Shown here piece after piece: positions 45,291-64,000 of a stretch of 64,000 nucleotides of DNA. The DNA is from Odobenus rosmarus divergens. Taxonomy: Eukaryota; Chordata; Mammalia; Carnivora; Odobenidae. The notes under the pieces were generated by a model. It saw only the letters and a program-made list of their open reading frames with translations, was not told the origin of the DNA and did no database searches. The translations under genes were made by a program, and so were the position numbers. The stretch lies in contig NW_004450382.1 in the NCBI RefSeq assembly GCF_000321225.1, positions 105,981-169,980 of the forward strand. The letters are read 5' to 3'. Numbering within the stretch: the stretch's first letter is position 1; each line of letters opens with the position of its first letter.

Positions 45291-46404
45291 CTTGGTGAGG
45301 CTGCAGAGCACATAGGGACCAGATGTTGGAGGGCCTTGTGGCCACATTAATAAGGTTGGGTGATCTGACTTCAGCCTGCCTTTTTCAGCTTTTTATATTG
45401 TCCTGCTCACACAAATACAGTCCTTCCCTCTTGCTTGCTCTTTCTAAAGCACATACTTCTTTACCCGCTCTGTCCTTCCTCTGATCATTCCTTCTGCCAG
45501 GAGATGTGCTGACAGCTCTGAAGAGTCAGAACAGAGGAAGAAGATGGGCCTGACTCCAGACCTTTTCCCTCTGGAAATCTTGCTATCCCAGCCCTGTCTG
45601 AGGCTTGTTGTGAATCACCACCCTGCCGGCACCCTCGTGGGCCTCAGACTGCCAACTCTCACTGTAGTTGTGTGAGATACTGCAGTCTGCCTCATTCTGG
45701 CCAGCCTACCTACACACAGGACTCTTGGGAAAAACCTGTGAAATAGCCTAGCCCCCTGGAATCACACTCACAGACTGTCTTTTGAGTGAGCTGATTGCAC
45801 AGGTGGCTCCTTTCATCCATCATGCCTTAAATTTGACTAGCTTCTGTTTGAGTGTACTTTTTCCTTGACCTTGTCCCCTACGTAGTAATGATACCATCAG
45901 AAATGACACCAACCAACCAATAGGTCAGATAGAAGAAGAATGTAGCCTTGTACCTGATACCAGAACTGCCGTGAAATAATGTGGTTGGACTGGTTTGTAG
46001 CTCATCCTCCATAATATGCCAAAACACAAAATACAAAGTTATCTCCAAGTAAGACAAAGAAACTTCTGATAAATCAGATTTCAGATAATATAATAATGGT
46101 AATGTGGCGATAATGCCTTTGTATTTGTGTAAGCTAGAGAGCAGAGCTGCCCAGCCTTCTTGACATCATAGCACACACAGAAAATTATATTCTTCAGCCC
46201 GGTGACGGGATCAATATCTCATTCACAGCACATCAGTAGGGAAACTCTGTGCTAAAGCTTCTAAATAAAAGCATTCTTGTTGGTGCCGGGCTAATTCTGA
46301 CTGGCTACCGCTCCTGCCTTTCAACATGAATGCCTTAATATAATATTAATAATATTTGATATATGAAATAATATTAAATATACTACTAGTAACGTAATAG
46401 TTGA

Positions 46405-46575
46405 AAGCTTGAATTTTAAGCCAGTCTATCTAGATGTAAATCCTAGCTCTGCCACTAACTAGCTTTGTGACCCTGGGCAAATTAATTACTTAATCTCTTT
46501 GTACCTCAATTTCTTCATCTGTAAAATGTAAAAATATCTCATAGAGTTGTGAAGATGAAAGAAGTTAGGATATGT
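46405..46575 (+). repeat. MIR relic
   Basis: It shows AAATCCTAGCTCTGCCAC, TTGTGACCCTGGGCAAATTA, CAATTTCTTCATCTGTAAAA and CATAGAGTTGTGAAGATG. A SINE follows directly. Confidence 0.8.
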
Positions 46576-46589
46576 AAAATGTGTTTGTA

Positions 46590-46786
46590 GGGGCGCCTGG
46601 GTGGCTCAATCATTAAGTGTCTGCCTTTGGCTCAGGTCATGATCCCAGGGTCCTGGGATTGAGCCCCGCATCGGGCTCCCTGCTCGACCAGGAGCCTGCT
46701 TCTCCCTCTCCCACTCCCCCTGCTTGTGTTCCCTCTCTCACTATCTCCTTCTCTGTGTCAAATAAATTAAAAAAAAAAAATTTAAA
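46590..46786 (+). mobile_element. CAN SINE
   Basis: A plus copy with a perfect 14-bp TSD AAAATGTGTTTGTA (46576-46589 and 46787-46800). Confidence 0.96.
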
Positions 46787-46888
46787 AAAATGTGTTTGTA
46801 AAATGCTTGGGACATTGGCATCTGGTGAGCACTGTGTAAGTGTGTGCACTGTGGCTGCTAGTACTGCTCCTTCAGAGAAGTAAGTGTC

Positions 46889-47984
46889 CATTTTTTGCCA
46901 TTCTAACTGGTGTAAGGTGGTATCTCAATGTGGTTTTGATTTGAATTTCCCTGGTGGCTAATGATGTTGAACATTTTTTCATGTGTCTGTTAACCATTCG
47001 TATGTCTTCTTTGGAGAAGTGTCTGTGTCTTCTGCCCATTTTTTGACTTATTTGTTTCTTGGGTGTTGAGTTTGTTAAGTTCTTTATAGATCTTGGATAC
47101 CAGCCCTTTATCTGTAGTATCATTTGCAAATATCTTCTCCCATTCCGTGGGTTGCCTCTTTGTTTTGTTGACTGTTTCCTTTGCTATGCAGAAGCTTTTT
47201 ATCTTGATGAAGTCTCAAAAGTTCATTTTCACTTTTGTTTCCCTTGTCAAATTGACAAGGCAAGAAACAACAAATGTTGGAGAGGATGTGGAAAAGGGGG
47301 AACCCTCTTACACTGTTGGTGGGAATGCAAGTTGGTACAGCCACTTTGGAAAACAGTATGGAGGTTCCTCAAAAAGTTAATAATAGAGCTACCCTATGAT
47401 CCAGCAATTGCACTACTGGGTATTTACCCCAAAGATACAGATGTAGGGAAAAGAAGGGCCACATGCACCCTAGTGTTCAAAGCAGCAATGTCCACAATAG
47501 CCAAACTGTGGAAGGAGCCCAGATGCCCTTCAACAGACAAATCAATAAAGAAGATGTGGTCCATATATACAATGGAATATTACTCAGCCATCAGAAAGGA
47601 TGAATACCCACCATTTGTATTGACATGGATGGAACTGGAGGGGATTATGCTAAGTGAAATAAGTCAAGCAGAGAAAGACAATTATCATATGGTTTCACTT
47701 ATATGTGGAACATAAGGAATAGCATGGAGGACATTAGGAGAAGGAAGGGAAAAATGAATTGGGGGAATCAGAGTGGGAGACGAACCATGAGAGCCTCTGG
47801 ACTTGGGGAAACAAACTGAGGGTTTTAGAGGGGAGGGGAGTGGGGGGATGGGTTAGCCTGGTGATGGATATTAAGGAGGGCACATAGTGCATGGAGCATT
47901 GGGTGTTATACGCAATGAATCATGGAACACTATATCAAAAACTAATGATATACTGTGTGGTGACTAACATAATAAAATTTTAAA
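46889..47984 (+). mobile_element. 5'-truncated, 5'-inverted (twin-primed) L1
   Basis: The left part (46889 to about 47255) is L1 ORF2 sequence on the minus strand. The right part (about 47255-47984) is plus strand: the ORF2 C-terminal coding end, then the 3' UTR and ATAATAAAATTTTAAA. A 13-bp TSD flanks the whole: AGAAGTAAGTGTC (46876-46888) and AGAAGTAAATGTC (47985-47997). The plus strand from about 47285 to 47715 stays open and includes the typical [15 protein letters not shown] and KKMWSIYTMEYYSAI motifs. It cannot move by itself because most of ORF2, all of ORF1 and the promoter are missing. Confidence 0.9.
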
Positions 47985-48533
47985 AGAAGTAAATGTCTGG
48001 GCTCTGTCTTCCCAGGCCCCTCCTCATTGCCTCCTCCTCAGCCTCCCATTCCTCAGTCTTGGCTCTTCCTTAAGAGTGTCTGCCCCCTTCCTTTGATTTC
48101 GTCAGGTCTCCATTGTTTGGGGGCCTCCACCAGCTGGCGACTGAGGAGGCGACACAACAGATAATTGTACTCCTTAGCTTGTTCTCACCACTCTTCCTTC
48201 TCTGGAAAGCCCTTGTGACTGAGGGAAATAACTCTTACAAGTTGGGAGAAGGAGTGAACCATAGACTTTGAAAAGAACTCTCGAGCACTCGGGAGAGGAG
48301 CATGAAGTACATTTGCTGAGCTGAGTTAGCCAGCAAAGTTGTGTTCTTAGGGGGAAAATGATCATCTTGGGTATCACATGTCAGATGCAGGAGCTGCTCG
48401 GTTTTCTAGAGGCTCCATCAAAACATGGAGAACAGATCTGCTGCTTTTGGGGACAGTGTGGCTCATAAGACTTTTTGGAGAAGTGACAATTCTTTCAGAG
48501 GTGGGCCTTGGGGTCACCTGTGGGGAGAACAGT

Positions 48534-48570
48534 GGATGAAGGGTTTTTTTTTTTTTTTTTGGATGAAGGG
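48534..48570 (-). mobile_element. Poly(T)-only insertion between 10-bp direct repeats
   Basis: GGATGAAGGG occurs at 48534-48543 and 48561-48570 with only a T17 run between. It is a tail-only retroposon in reverse orientation. Confidence 0.75.
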
Positions 48571-48754
48571 TATTTAACATGTTGGGAATATCTGTTGCTA
48601 TTGCAGTCCCACTGCAAAAGGTGAGACTCCTCGGCCCCTCCTCAACGGCTCTGGGAGTTCTCTCGAATTCACACTGACCAGCCATGCTACCTCTCTTCAG
48701 CCTTAGCACACGCTCTTTCTCTGTCCTTCTCCCCAGGCCTCGCCCTGGCCAGTT

Positions 48755-48985
48755 CCCACTCATCCTTCAGATGGCAGCTTAACCCTTCCTCTAGTTACTA
48801 AACTGAATTTGATGCCTGTCTTCTGCTCCACAGCACCTGGTACTTGCCGGTCACAAGGCACTTGTCCTACATCTTGTTTTATAGGTCAGTGGATTTAAAT
48901 TCCTAAGGGCAGAGAGACTGTCTTCTCTTGTATTCTTACTGTCTAGCACTGGACAATCCATAGGTGCCCAGTAAATACAGTATTT
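48755..48985 (+). repeat. L2 LINE 3' end
   Basis: It shows ATCCTTCAGATGGCAGCTTA, CAGAGAGACTGTCTTCTC, GTCTAGCACTGGACAATCC and TATTTGTTGAATGAGTAAC. Confidence 0.7.
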
Positions 48986-48994
48986 GTTGAATGA

Positions 48995-49200
48995 GTAACT
49001 CATCAGTGCTTTCACATCATGTCTTCTTTGACCCTCGCCACAGCCTCGTGGTACAGGCAGCCCAGGCCTCTGACCTCTTTTGGTATATGAAGAAACTGAT
49101 ACTTAGAGAAGCTAAGCAAGCTGCCAGAGTGCACACAGTGGTGGGGAGCCAGGATTTAAACTGGTATCTTGCAGGCTCAAATGCTCATTACATCATTTTG
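48995..49200 (-). repeat. MIR relic
   Basis: A reverse MIR with TTCTTTGACCCTCGCCACAG, GAAGAAACTGATACTTAGAG, GGGAGCCAGGATTTAAACTG and GCTCATTACATC. Confidence 0.6.
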
Positions 49201-49559
49201 TTTTTTTACAAAGTTTTTCCTTTAAAAAAAATAGCATTTAAAAAAATTAAAATTAAAATAGTGTTCGTTGTTTTCAAGGTACCAATATTCCTGAAATGTT
49301 TTTTCCTCACTGATTGTTGGATTTTAGTACAGAGAAATCTAGATATGATTTTAAATACTGTATATTCAGATTCTAAATTCCAGTGTGTGTTGGAGAAAAA
49401 TTATTTTGTATTTTATTGAAAATAAAACTTGGCTAAAATAATAATAGCATTTAAAAAGTAACACATTTCATTGTATAAAATTTGGAGAATGCTGAAAAAT
49501 ATAAAGCAGAAAATAAAAATCACCCCATCACACAGAGAAGACTATAGATTAGAAATGTC

Positions 49560-49775
49560 CTGGATGCCAAAGGTAGCATTGAGCTTGAATCCCAGTTAAA
49601 CCACTAACCAGATGTTTGGTGTTTGGTAGATTGTTTAACCTCTGAGCCTCAGTTTCCTCACCTGAAATATAATAAAATATTTACCTTGTGGGATTATTGT
49701 AAGAATTAGAATAATTGTAATGTATGTAAAATACGTAGCACGGTGCCTGGCGTATATTAGGTACTCTTTCAAGTT
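49560..49775 (+). repeat. MIR relic
   Basis: It shows CTTGAATCCCAGTTAAACCA, AACCTCTGAGCCTCAGTTTC, TTGTGGGATTATTGTAAGAA and GGTGCCTGGCGTATATTAGG. Confidence 0.75.
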
Positions 49776-49843
49776 GTAGTAGTATTAACATTTTTGTGTA
49801 TTTCTGTCTAGTATGTCTACATACCTGTGCATATTCATAATTT

Positions 49844-50043
49844 TTAAGATGTATTCATTTATTTTAGGGAGAGCAAGTGAGTAGGGTGGGGAGGGGCAGA
49901 GGGAGAGGGAGAAAGAGAATCCTGAGCAAACTCCCCACTGAGCGTGGAACCCAATGCAGGGCTCGGTCTCACGACCCTGAGATCATGACCTGAGCTGAAA
50001 TCAAGAGTCAGACGCTTAACCGACAGAGACACCCAGGTGCCCC
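49844..50043 (-). mobile_element. CAN SINE, diverged
   Basis: A reverse copy with an AAGATGTATTCATTTATTTT tail and GACACCCAGGTGCCCC head complement. No clear TSD remains, so it is an older copy. Confidence 0.88.
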
Positions 50044-50287
50044 ATACATGTATGTTTCTCCTACACATTTATATCAGGTATGTCATTGGGTCCTCACAGG
50101 GTTGCTGAAAAGGGCGGATATTATTTTAAAACCTGTTCTGTAGATGAGAAGGCTGAGACTCTAAGAGGCAAAGTAACTTGGCATAGCCTTGGTGCTATGT
50201 CTGCTAATATCTGAGGCGGGATTTTCACTTTGGTCTCCTGTTCCCAAGCTCATGTCCTTCCCTGTCAACAGTGTGCTTCCTTTCCAG

Positions 50288-50342
50288 CTCCACCTCCACC
50301 AGTACACGGATGGTAGACCACCGAGCCCTGACCAAGGGGAAG
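50288..50342 (+). other. Candidate 55-nt 5' exon of MKNK1
   Basis: Acceptor TTCCTTTCCAG (AG at 50286-50287) and donor GAAG|GTAAGG (GT at 50343). The frame that would join in phase to the MKNK1 start exon is open (LHLHQYTDGRPPSPDQGE) but has no ATG. The only ATG, at 50310, is out of frame and would make an upstream open frame. Supported by splice motifs only. Confidence 0.25.
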
Positions 50343-51089
50343 GTAAGGGCTAAAGGCAGTAGAAGTACTGGGAGCCTGCACACCAGCTGGAGTCTGTCTG
50401 AAAACGTAAAAGAAGTGCTCGTTTCCTCCTCTGAAATCACAAACACATTGCTCAATTCTATAGCAGAGACCAGGCTTCTGGCTAGAAAGTCAAGGGCCAC
50501 AGGGCTTTTTCTTAGGAGGAGTTTGTCAGAGAACTCAGAACAGAATAGCCTCACTCTGCAGTCTGTAGGGCAGAGGTGGACCCACATTTTTTTCGGTGCA
50601 TGCACTTGTTACTTAAAGGGCCTGGGTGACATGCACTGCAACTAACTCTAAGTATGTGCAGCATTTCCTATCATTTCATTTCAGTGCACATTTTCTGAGG
50701 GTTGGTATGTATCTGACACTGTGCCATGGCTTATAGGAGATGCAGAGACGAACAGGCAACAGTCCTGGCTTTTAAGAACACTGGGGAGAGAGAGCTCAAG
50801 GCCAAATCCCGCCACTGCTCGAATGGAACTTCTAGCAGGGTTTTGGGAGCAGAGGAGGAGCACTATTAGTTCTGTGCAGTGAAGCCATCTATTTGCCTAG
50901 TACCTAACTGATTTCCAAAGTGTTTGTACAAACTGAATTCGTTCAAAGGGGTGGAGACTCTGGAGGTGGGGGAGCAGAGACTTTTGAGCTGGGTTGTAGT
51001 GTTTGCAGTGAAAGGAAGTCTCTGGCCAAGGCAAGGAGGTGAGCTGAGGACCAGCATGATTGTGGAGGCTTATGCCCCGAGGAAGCTTT

Positions 51090-51295
51090 TTTTTTTTTTT
51101 AAAGATTTTATTTATTTGACAGAGAGAAACAGCAAGAGAGGGAACACAGCAGGGGGAGTGGGAGAGGGAGAAGCAGGCTTCCTGCGGAGCAGGGAGCCCG
51201 ATTCGGGGCTCCATCCCAGGACCCTGGGATCATGACCTGAGCCGAAGGCAGATGCTTAACAACTGAGCCACCCAGGCGCCCCCCCCCCCCCCCCC
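51090..51295 (-). mobile_element. CAN SINE with C17 tract
   Basis: A reverse copy with a perfect 10-bp TSD AGGAAGCTTT (51080-51089 and 51296-51305). Its right end carries 17 consecutive C (51279-51295), expanded from the usual GGCGCCCC end. Confidence 0.95.
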
Positions 51296-51898
51296 AGGAA
51301 GCTTTCATCTAGTGTTTGCATGCTTAAAAAATTAAGGTCCCACAGACCCTGCCAGTGGATTATCTGCAATAGAATAGAGATTATGGACAGGCTCCATTTG
51401 GGGAACCTATCAACCCCTTGGTAAGATTATGACACCTCTCCCTCTCCCCTCCCCCCATGTAAACAGGGAAATTAAGCATGGTTTTTGTTTTTGTTTTTGT
51501 TTTTTCACTTCACTGCCTTCCTACATTTTTCTCTTCCTAGTTTCAAAAACAACTCTCCTTCAACAAGTTCTGTTTCCAAGGAAAATCTTAACCATTTGTC
51601 CCTTCTGGCGTACCCTCTTCTATTGAAATCCATGCAGAATAGACCAGGTACTATATCTTTTTGTGTGTGAAGCCATAAAATCTAATATTGAATATGCGGC
51701 AGTGTTCAGAGGTATGATTCTTCCACAAGAGGCTCCCTCAGCCCTGCTGTGGTAAAAACCAAGTATAAATTGCCTCTAACAGGGTTTTCTAGCTAGAGTC
51801 GTAAGTATGTCTGTGCATCCCCTGTGAATTATAATGCTTCCAGCTCTCTTGCTGCTCCTCTGCATTGCCTACCTTTTGGCTGTTTTGCTCGTCCTTAG

Positions 51899-52023
51899 GC
51901 CCTCCGTCTGAGTGCAGGCAGAGGAAGGAGAAAGAGAAGGGAATCCAAAATCGGTCCAGTCTGCACTTGCCTCGCAGCACTGAGAAGAAAACGGATTGGC
52001 ACTGGACTGCGCACAAGGGCAGG
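51899..52023 (+). other. Candidate 125-nt untranslated exon
   Basis: A pyrimidine-rich acceptor (TTTTGCTCGTCCTTAG) and donor AGG|GTGAGA flank a purine-rich stretch with many GAR-type motifs. It has no ATG and a stop in the frame leading to the MKNK1 start, so it would be 5' UTR if used. Supported by splice motifs only. Confidence 0.25.
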
Positions 52024-53791
52024 GTGAGAGGGACGGTGGCCCCTCCTCTTCAGCCTGCTGTCCCAGTGGCCAGTGCCCCTCCCTGGGCTCCTGAAGAGCC
52101 CCCTGGGTTTCATTTCTGTAGAATTTCTCACTGTGTTGGGCAGCTTTTTCCCTTTAACTTACCTTAGTGAGGGTGGATATTGAGTGCTGATATTTAAGTT
52201 GGATTCTTTGAATTCATAGTGTGTTGCCGTCCCCAGATAGATCTTGTGCTTGAAACTGTTGGCCAGAGTAATATTTTGAGATCCTCTTGGATTCCTTTTA
52301 TCCATGTGCTTATCTGTTCTCTAAAGTATAATTGAAAATCTGCTGTCATCAGATCCAAAAATGGGAGGAAGAATGCACCTAAACTGAGCTGTCAGACACT
52401 TGGCTGCCTAACCATACTTTCTGGATTATGGTGTGGAAAGTGCCATCGTTCTGTGTGCTCTCTCCTAATGGATGTTGTGTACTTGCTTCTGAGAACAATA
52501 TAGAGACGTGCTTCGGCCCTAATCAATCTTCCCGAGCAGACTTGCCATTTTTCTGACCGTGTTCAGCCGGGGTCCTCTGAGAAGAAAGTGGGCCTTTCCC
52601 CTCAATGGGCAAAGAGCCAGTTTCCATTTCAAAATCTCTTAGAAAAAAAAAAAAATCCAACAAGCCAGAGCCTGTGTTTATTGAAGGTTGGTCTAAAAGT
52701 CTCTCACACTGCATGCCCCACCAGCACCCGAGTGCTTCTATTTTAGAAGGATGTAAAGGTTTAATCACCCTGGTGGGGATTTAGACCCAGAGACTTCAGA
52801 GAAATCTTATTATTTCTAACTGCAGGCAAAGAGTATTAAGGCTCACTCTGGATCAGGGGCATGACATGTTCTATAAGTAATTTATCTTTAACAGGGGAAG
52901 GCCCTTACTAGAGTGTCTTAGAAACAGTGCCCTGATTGGGCCCTGGTTCCCTGTTCCTCCTTTCTCTTCCCCCCTCTCAGTCTCCTGTTTATTCTTTCCA
53001 TCCCCACCCTTTCCTGGCTGGTGTGCCCAGTGTCGAAATGTCTGCCTCACAAATCTGCCCTTTAACATGGGGAGCCTCCCTTTAACCTGCTGGCCGGTGA
53101 GAGATAATAATGTTTTTGCAATAAATGACCTTATCCAGCAGCCCGGTGTAGACCTGTCAACTGCAGACTTCTGAATAGACCCTAACTGCATCCTCTCAAA
53201 TAAGAGGATGCTCGGGGTTCCATAGGTACTCAGGTCTGTGTTCCTAGACCTGAAGTAATTTAGGGCCATCCTCAAAGCCATCCCCTACCCTTGTTGTACC
53301 TCCACTGAAGGCCTGTGAATCCCTGTGCACATCCACTCAGATGTCACTGAACATATGATTTCATTTGCAGGGGCCCCTCCCAAGCCCACGCCCTTGCTTA
53401 GCTCCCTGGGTCTTGCCTTTCTGGTGCTGAGGCAGGAGGACGTCACAGGTGGGATTCTGCTTATGGATTCATTGTTTTTGTTGGGAACTACAGTTTGACT
53501 GGTGGCAGATCTAAATCCATATCCTAATGAGCTTGGTTAAAGCAGGCTCTGCTATCCTCTTTTAATCTAGCCTGACTGTCTGAGTTCCTTTCCACAGTTA
53601 ATGATCTCCAATAATGGCTTTGCCTTTAGTTTTGCCTCCTGGGTCAAACAAATCAATAGTCCTCACAGATATTTAAAAACCATCAGTGTAAAGCTCCTGT
53701 GTCGCCCCTGCCCCCCTTTTTTTCCCTTCTGGGTGAACTTATGACTTGACCGGTATAGTGATATTTCCCTTATATCTCTTTTTCCCCAGAG

Positions 53792-64000
<10,209 letters not shown>

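Larger units (their letters stand above)
32934..53789 (+). other. MKNK1: MKNK1 5' intronic region (contains untranslated exons, unresolved)
   Basis: About 21 kb between the CpG-island donor and the first recognised coding exon. It is dense in CAN SINEs, MIR and L2, and holds a twin-primed L1 and a hAT relic. One or more 5'-UTR exons probably lie here; the best candidates by splice sites are listed separately. I found no clear equivalent of the short upstream coding exon used by human MKNK1. Confidence 0.6.

Noticed and set aside
47059..47715. 218-codon open frame
   Set aside because: It is the L1 ORF2 end read through the inversion junction, not a host gene. Its first 70 or so residues come from the inverted segment.

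Overview
This window is nuclear DNA from a carnivoran mammal. The best internal evidence is about two dozen tRNA-Lys-type CAN SINEs on both strands (heads reading GGCGCCTGGGTGGCTCAG, or the complement, with A-rich AAATAAA-type tails), most with target-site duplications (TSDs). The copies are of the type common to caniforms outside the dog lineage; I see no typical young dog SINEC_Cf copy, so an arctoid caniform (bear, seal, mustelid group) is the best guess. That placement is an inference.

Three genes lie on the plus strand in the order ATPAF1 - MOB3C - MKNK1, as I recall for human 1p33 in reverse orientation. (1) The last coding exon of ATPAF1 (4898-5092), a mitochondrial F1-ATPase assembly factor, with its 3' UTR and poly(A) signals near 5946-5956; bases 1-4897 are its last intron. 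(2) A complete MOB3C: CpG-island promoter and probable non-coding first exon ending at 21640, coding exons 24965-25382, 27491-27693 and 28017-28046 (216 aa with all four MOB zinc ligands), and a 3' UTR to about 30000. (3) The 5' part of MKNK1 (MNK1 kinase): CpG-island promoter and probable first exon ending at 32933, about 21 kb of intronic/5'-UTR sequence, then five coding exons (53790-53891, 56230-56327, 59265-59344, 60904-60977, 63590-63694) carrying the N-terminal basic region and most of the kinase N-lobe. The gene runs off the right edge.

The three products act separately: ATPAF1 in the mitochondrial matrix, MOB3C as a MOB-family adaptor, and MKNK1 as the ERK/p38-activated kinase that phosphorylates eIF4E. 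Their adjacency looks like ordinary vertebrate synteny and not an operon.

The rest is intron and intergenic DNA made of CAN SINEs, MIR, L2, L3/CR1-like, L1, MaLR LTR and hAT-type relics. I found no undescribed biological system. The points most worth checking are: several insertions made only of a retroposon tail between perfect TSDs; a twin-primed (5'-inverted) L1; a 27-bp near-perfect inverted repeat around a unique AT-rich segment just upstream of the MKNK1 promoter; nested opposite-strand SINEs able to form long dsRNA in MKNK1 pre-mRNA; phase-compatible candidate 5' exons of MKNK1; and a GC-rich, apparently repeat-free patch in MKNK1 intronic DNA. Repeat-family names are from memory of consensus sequences, not from a database search.
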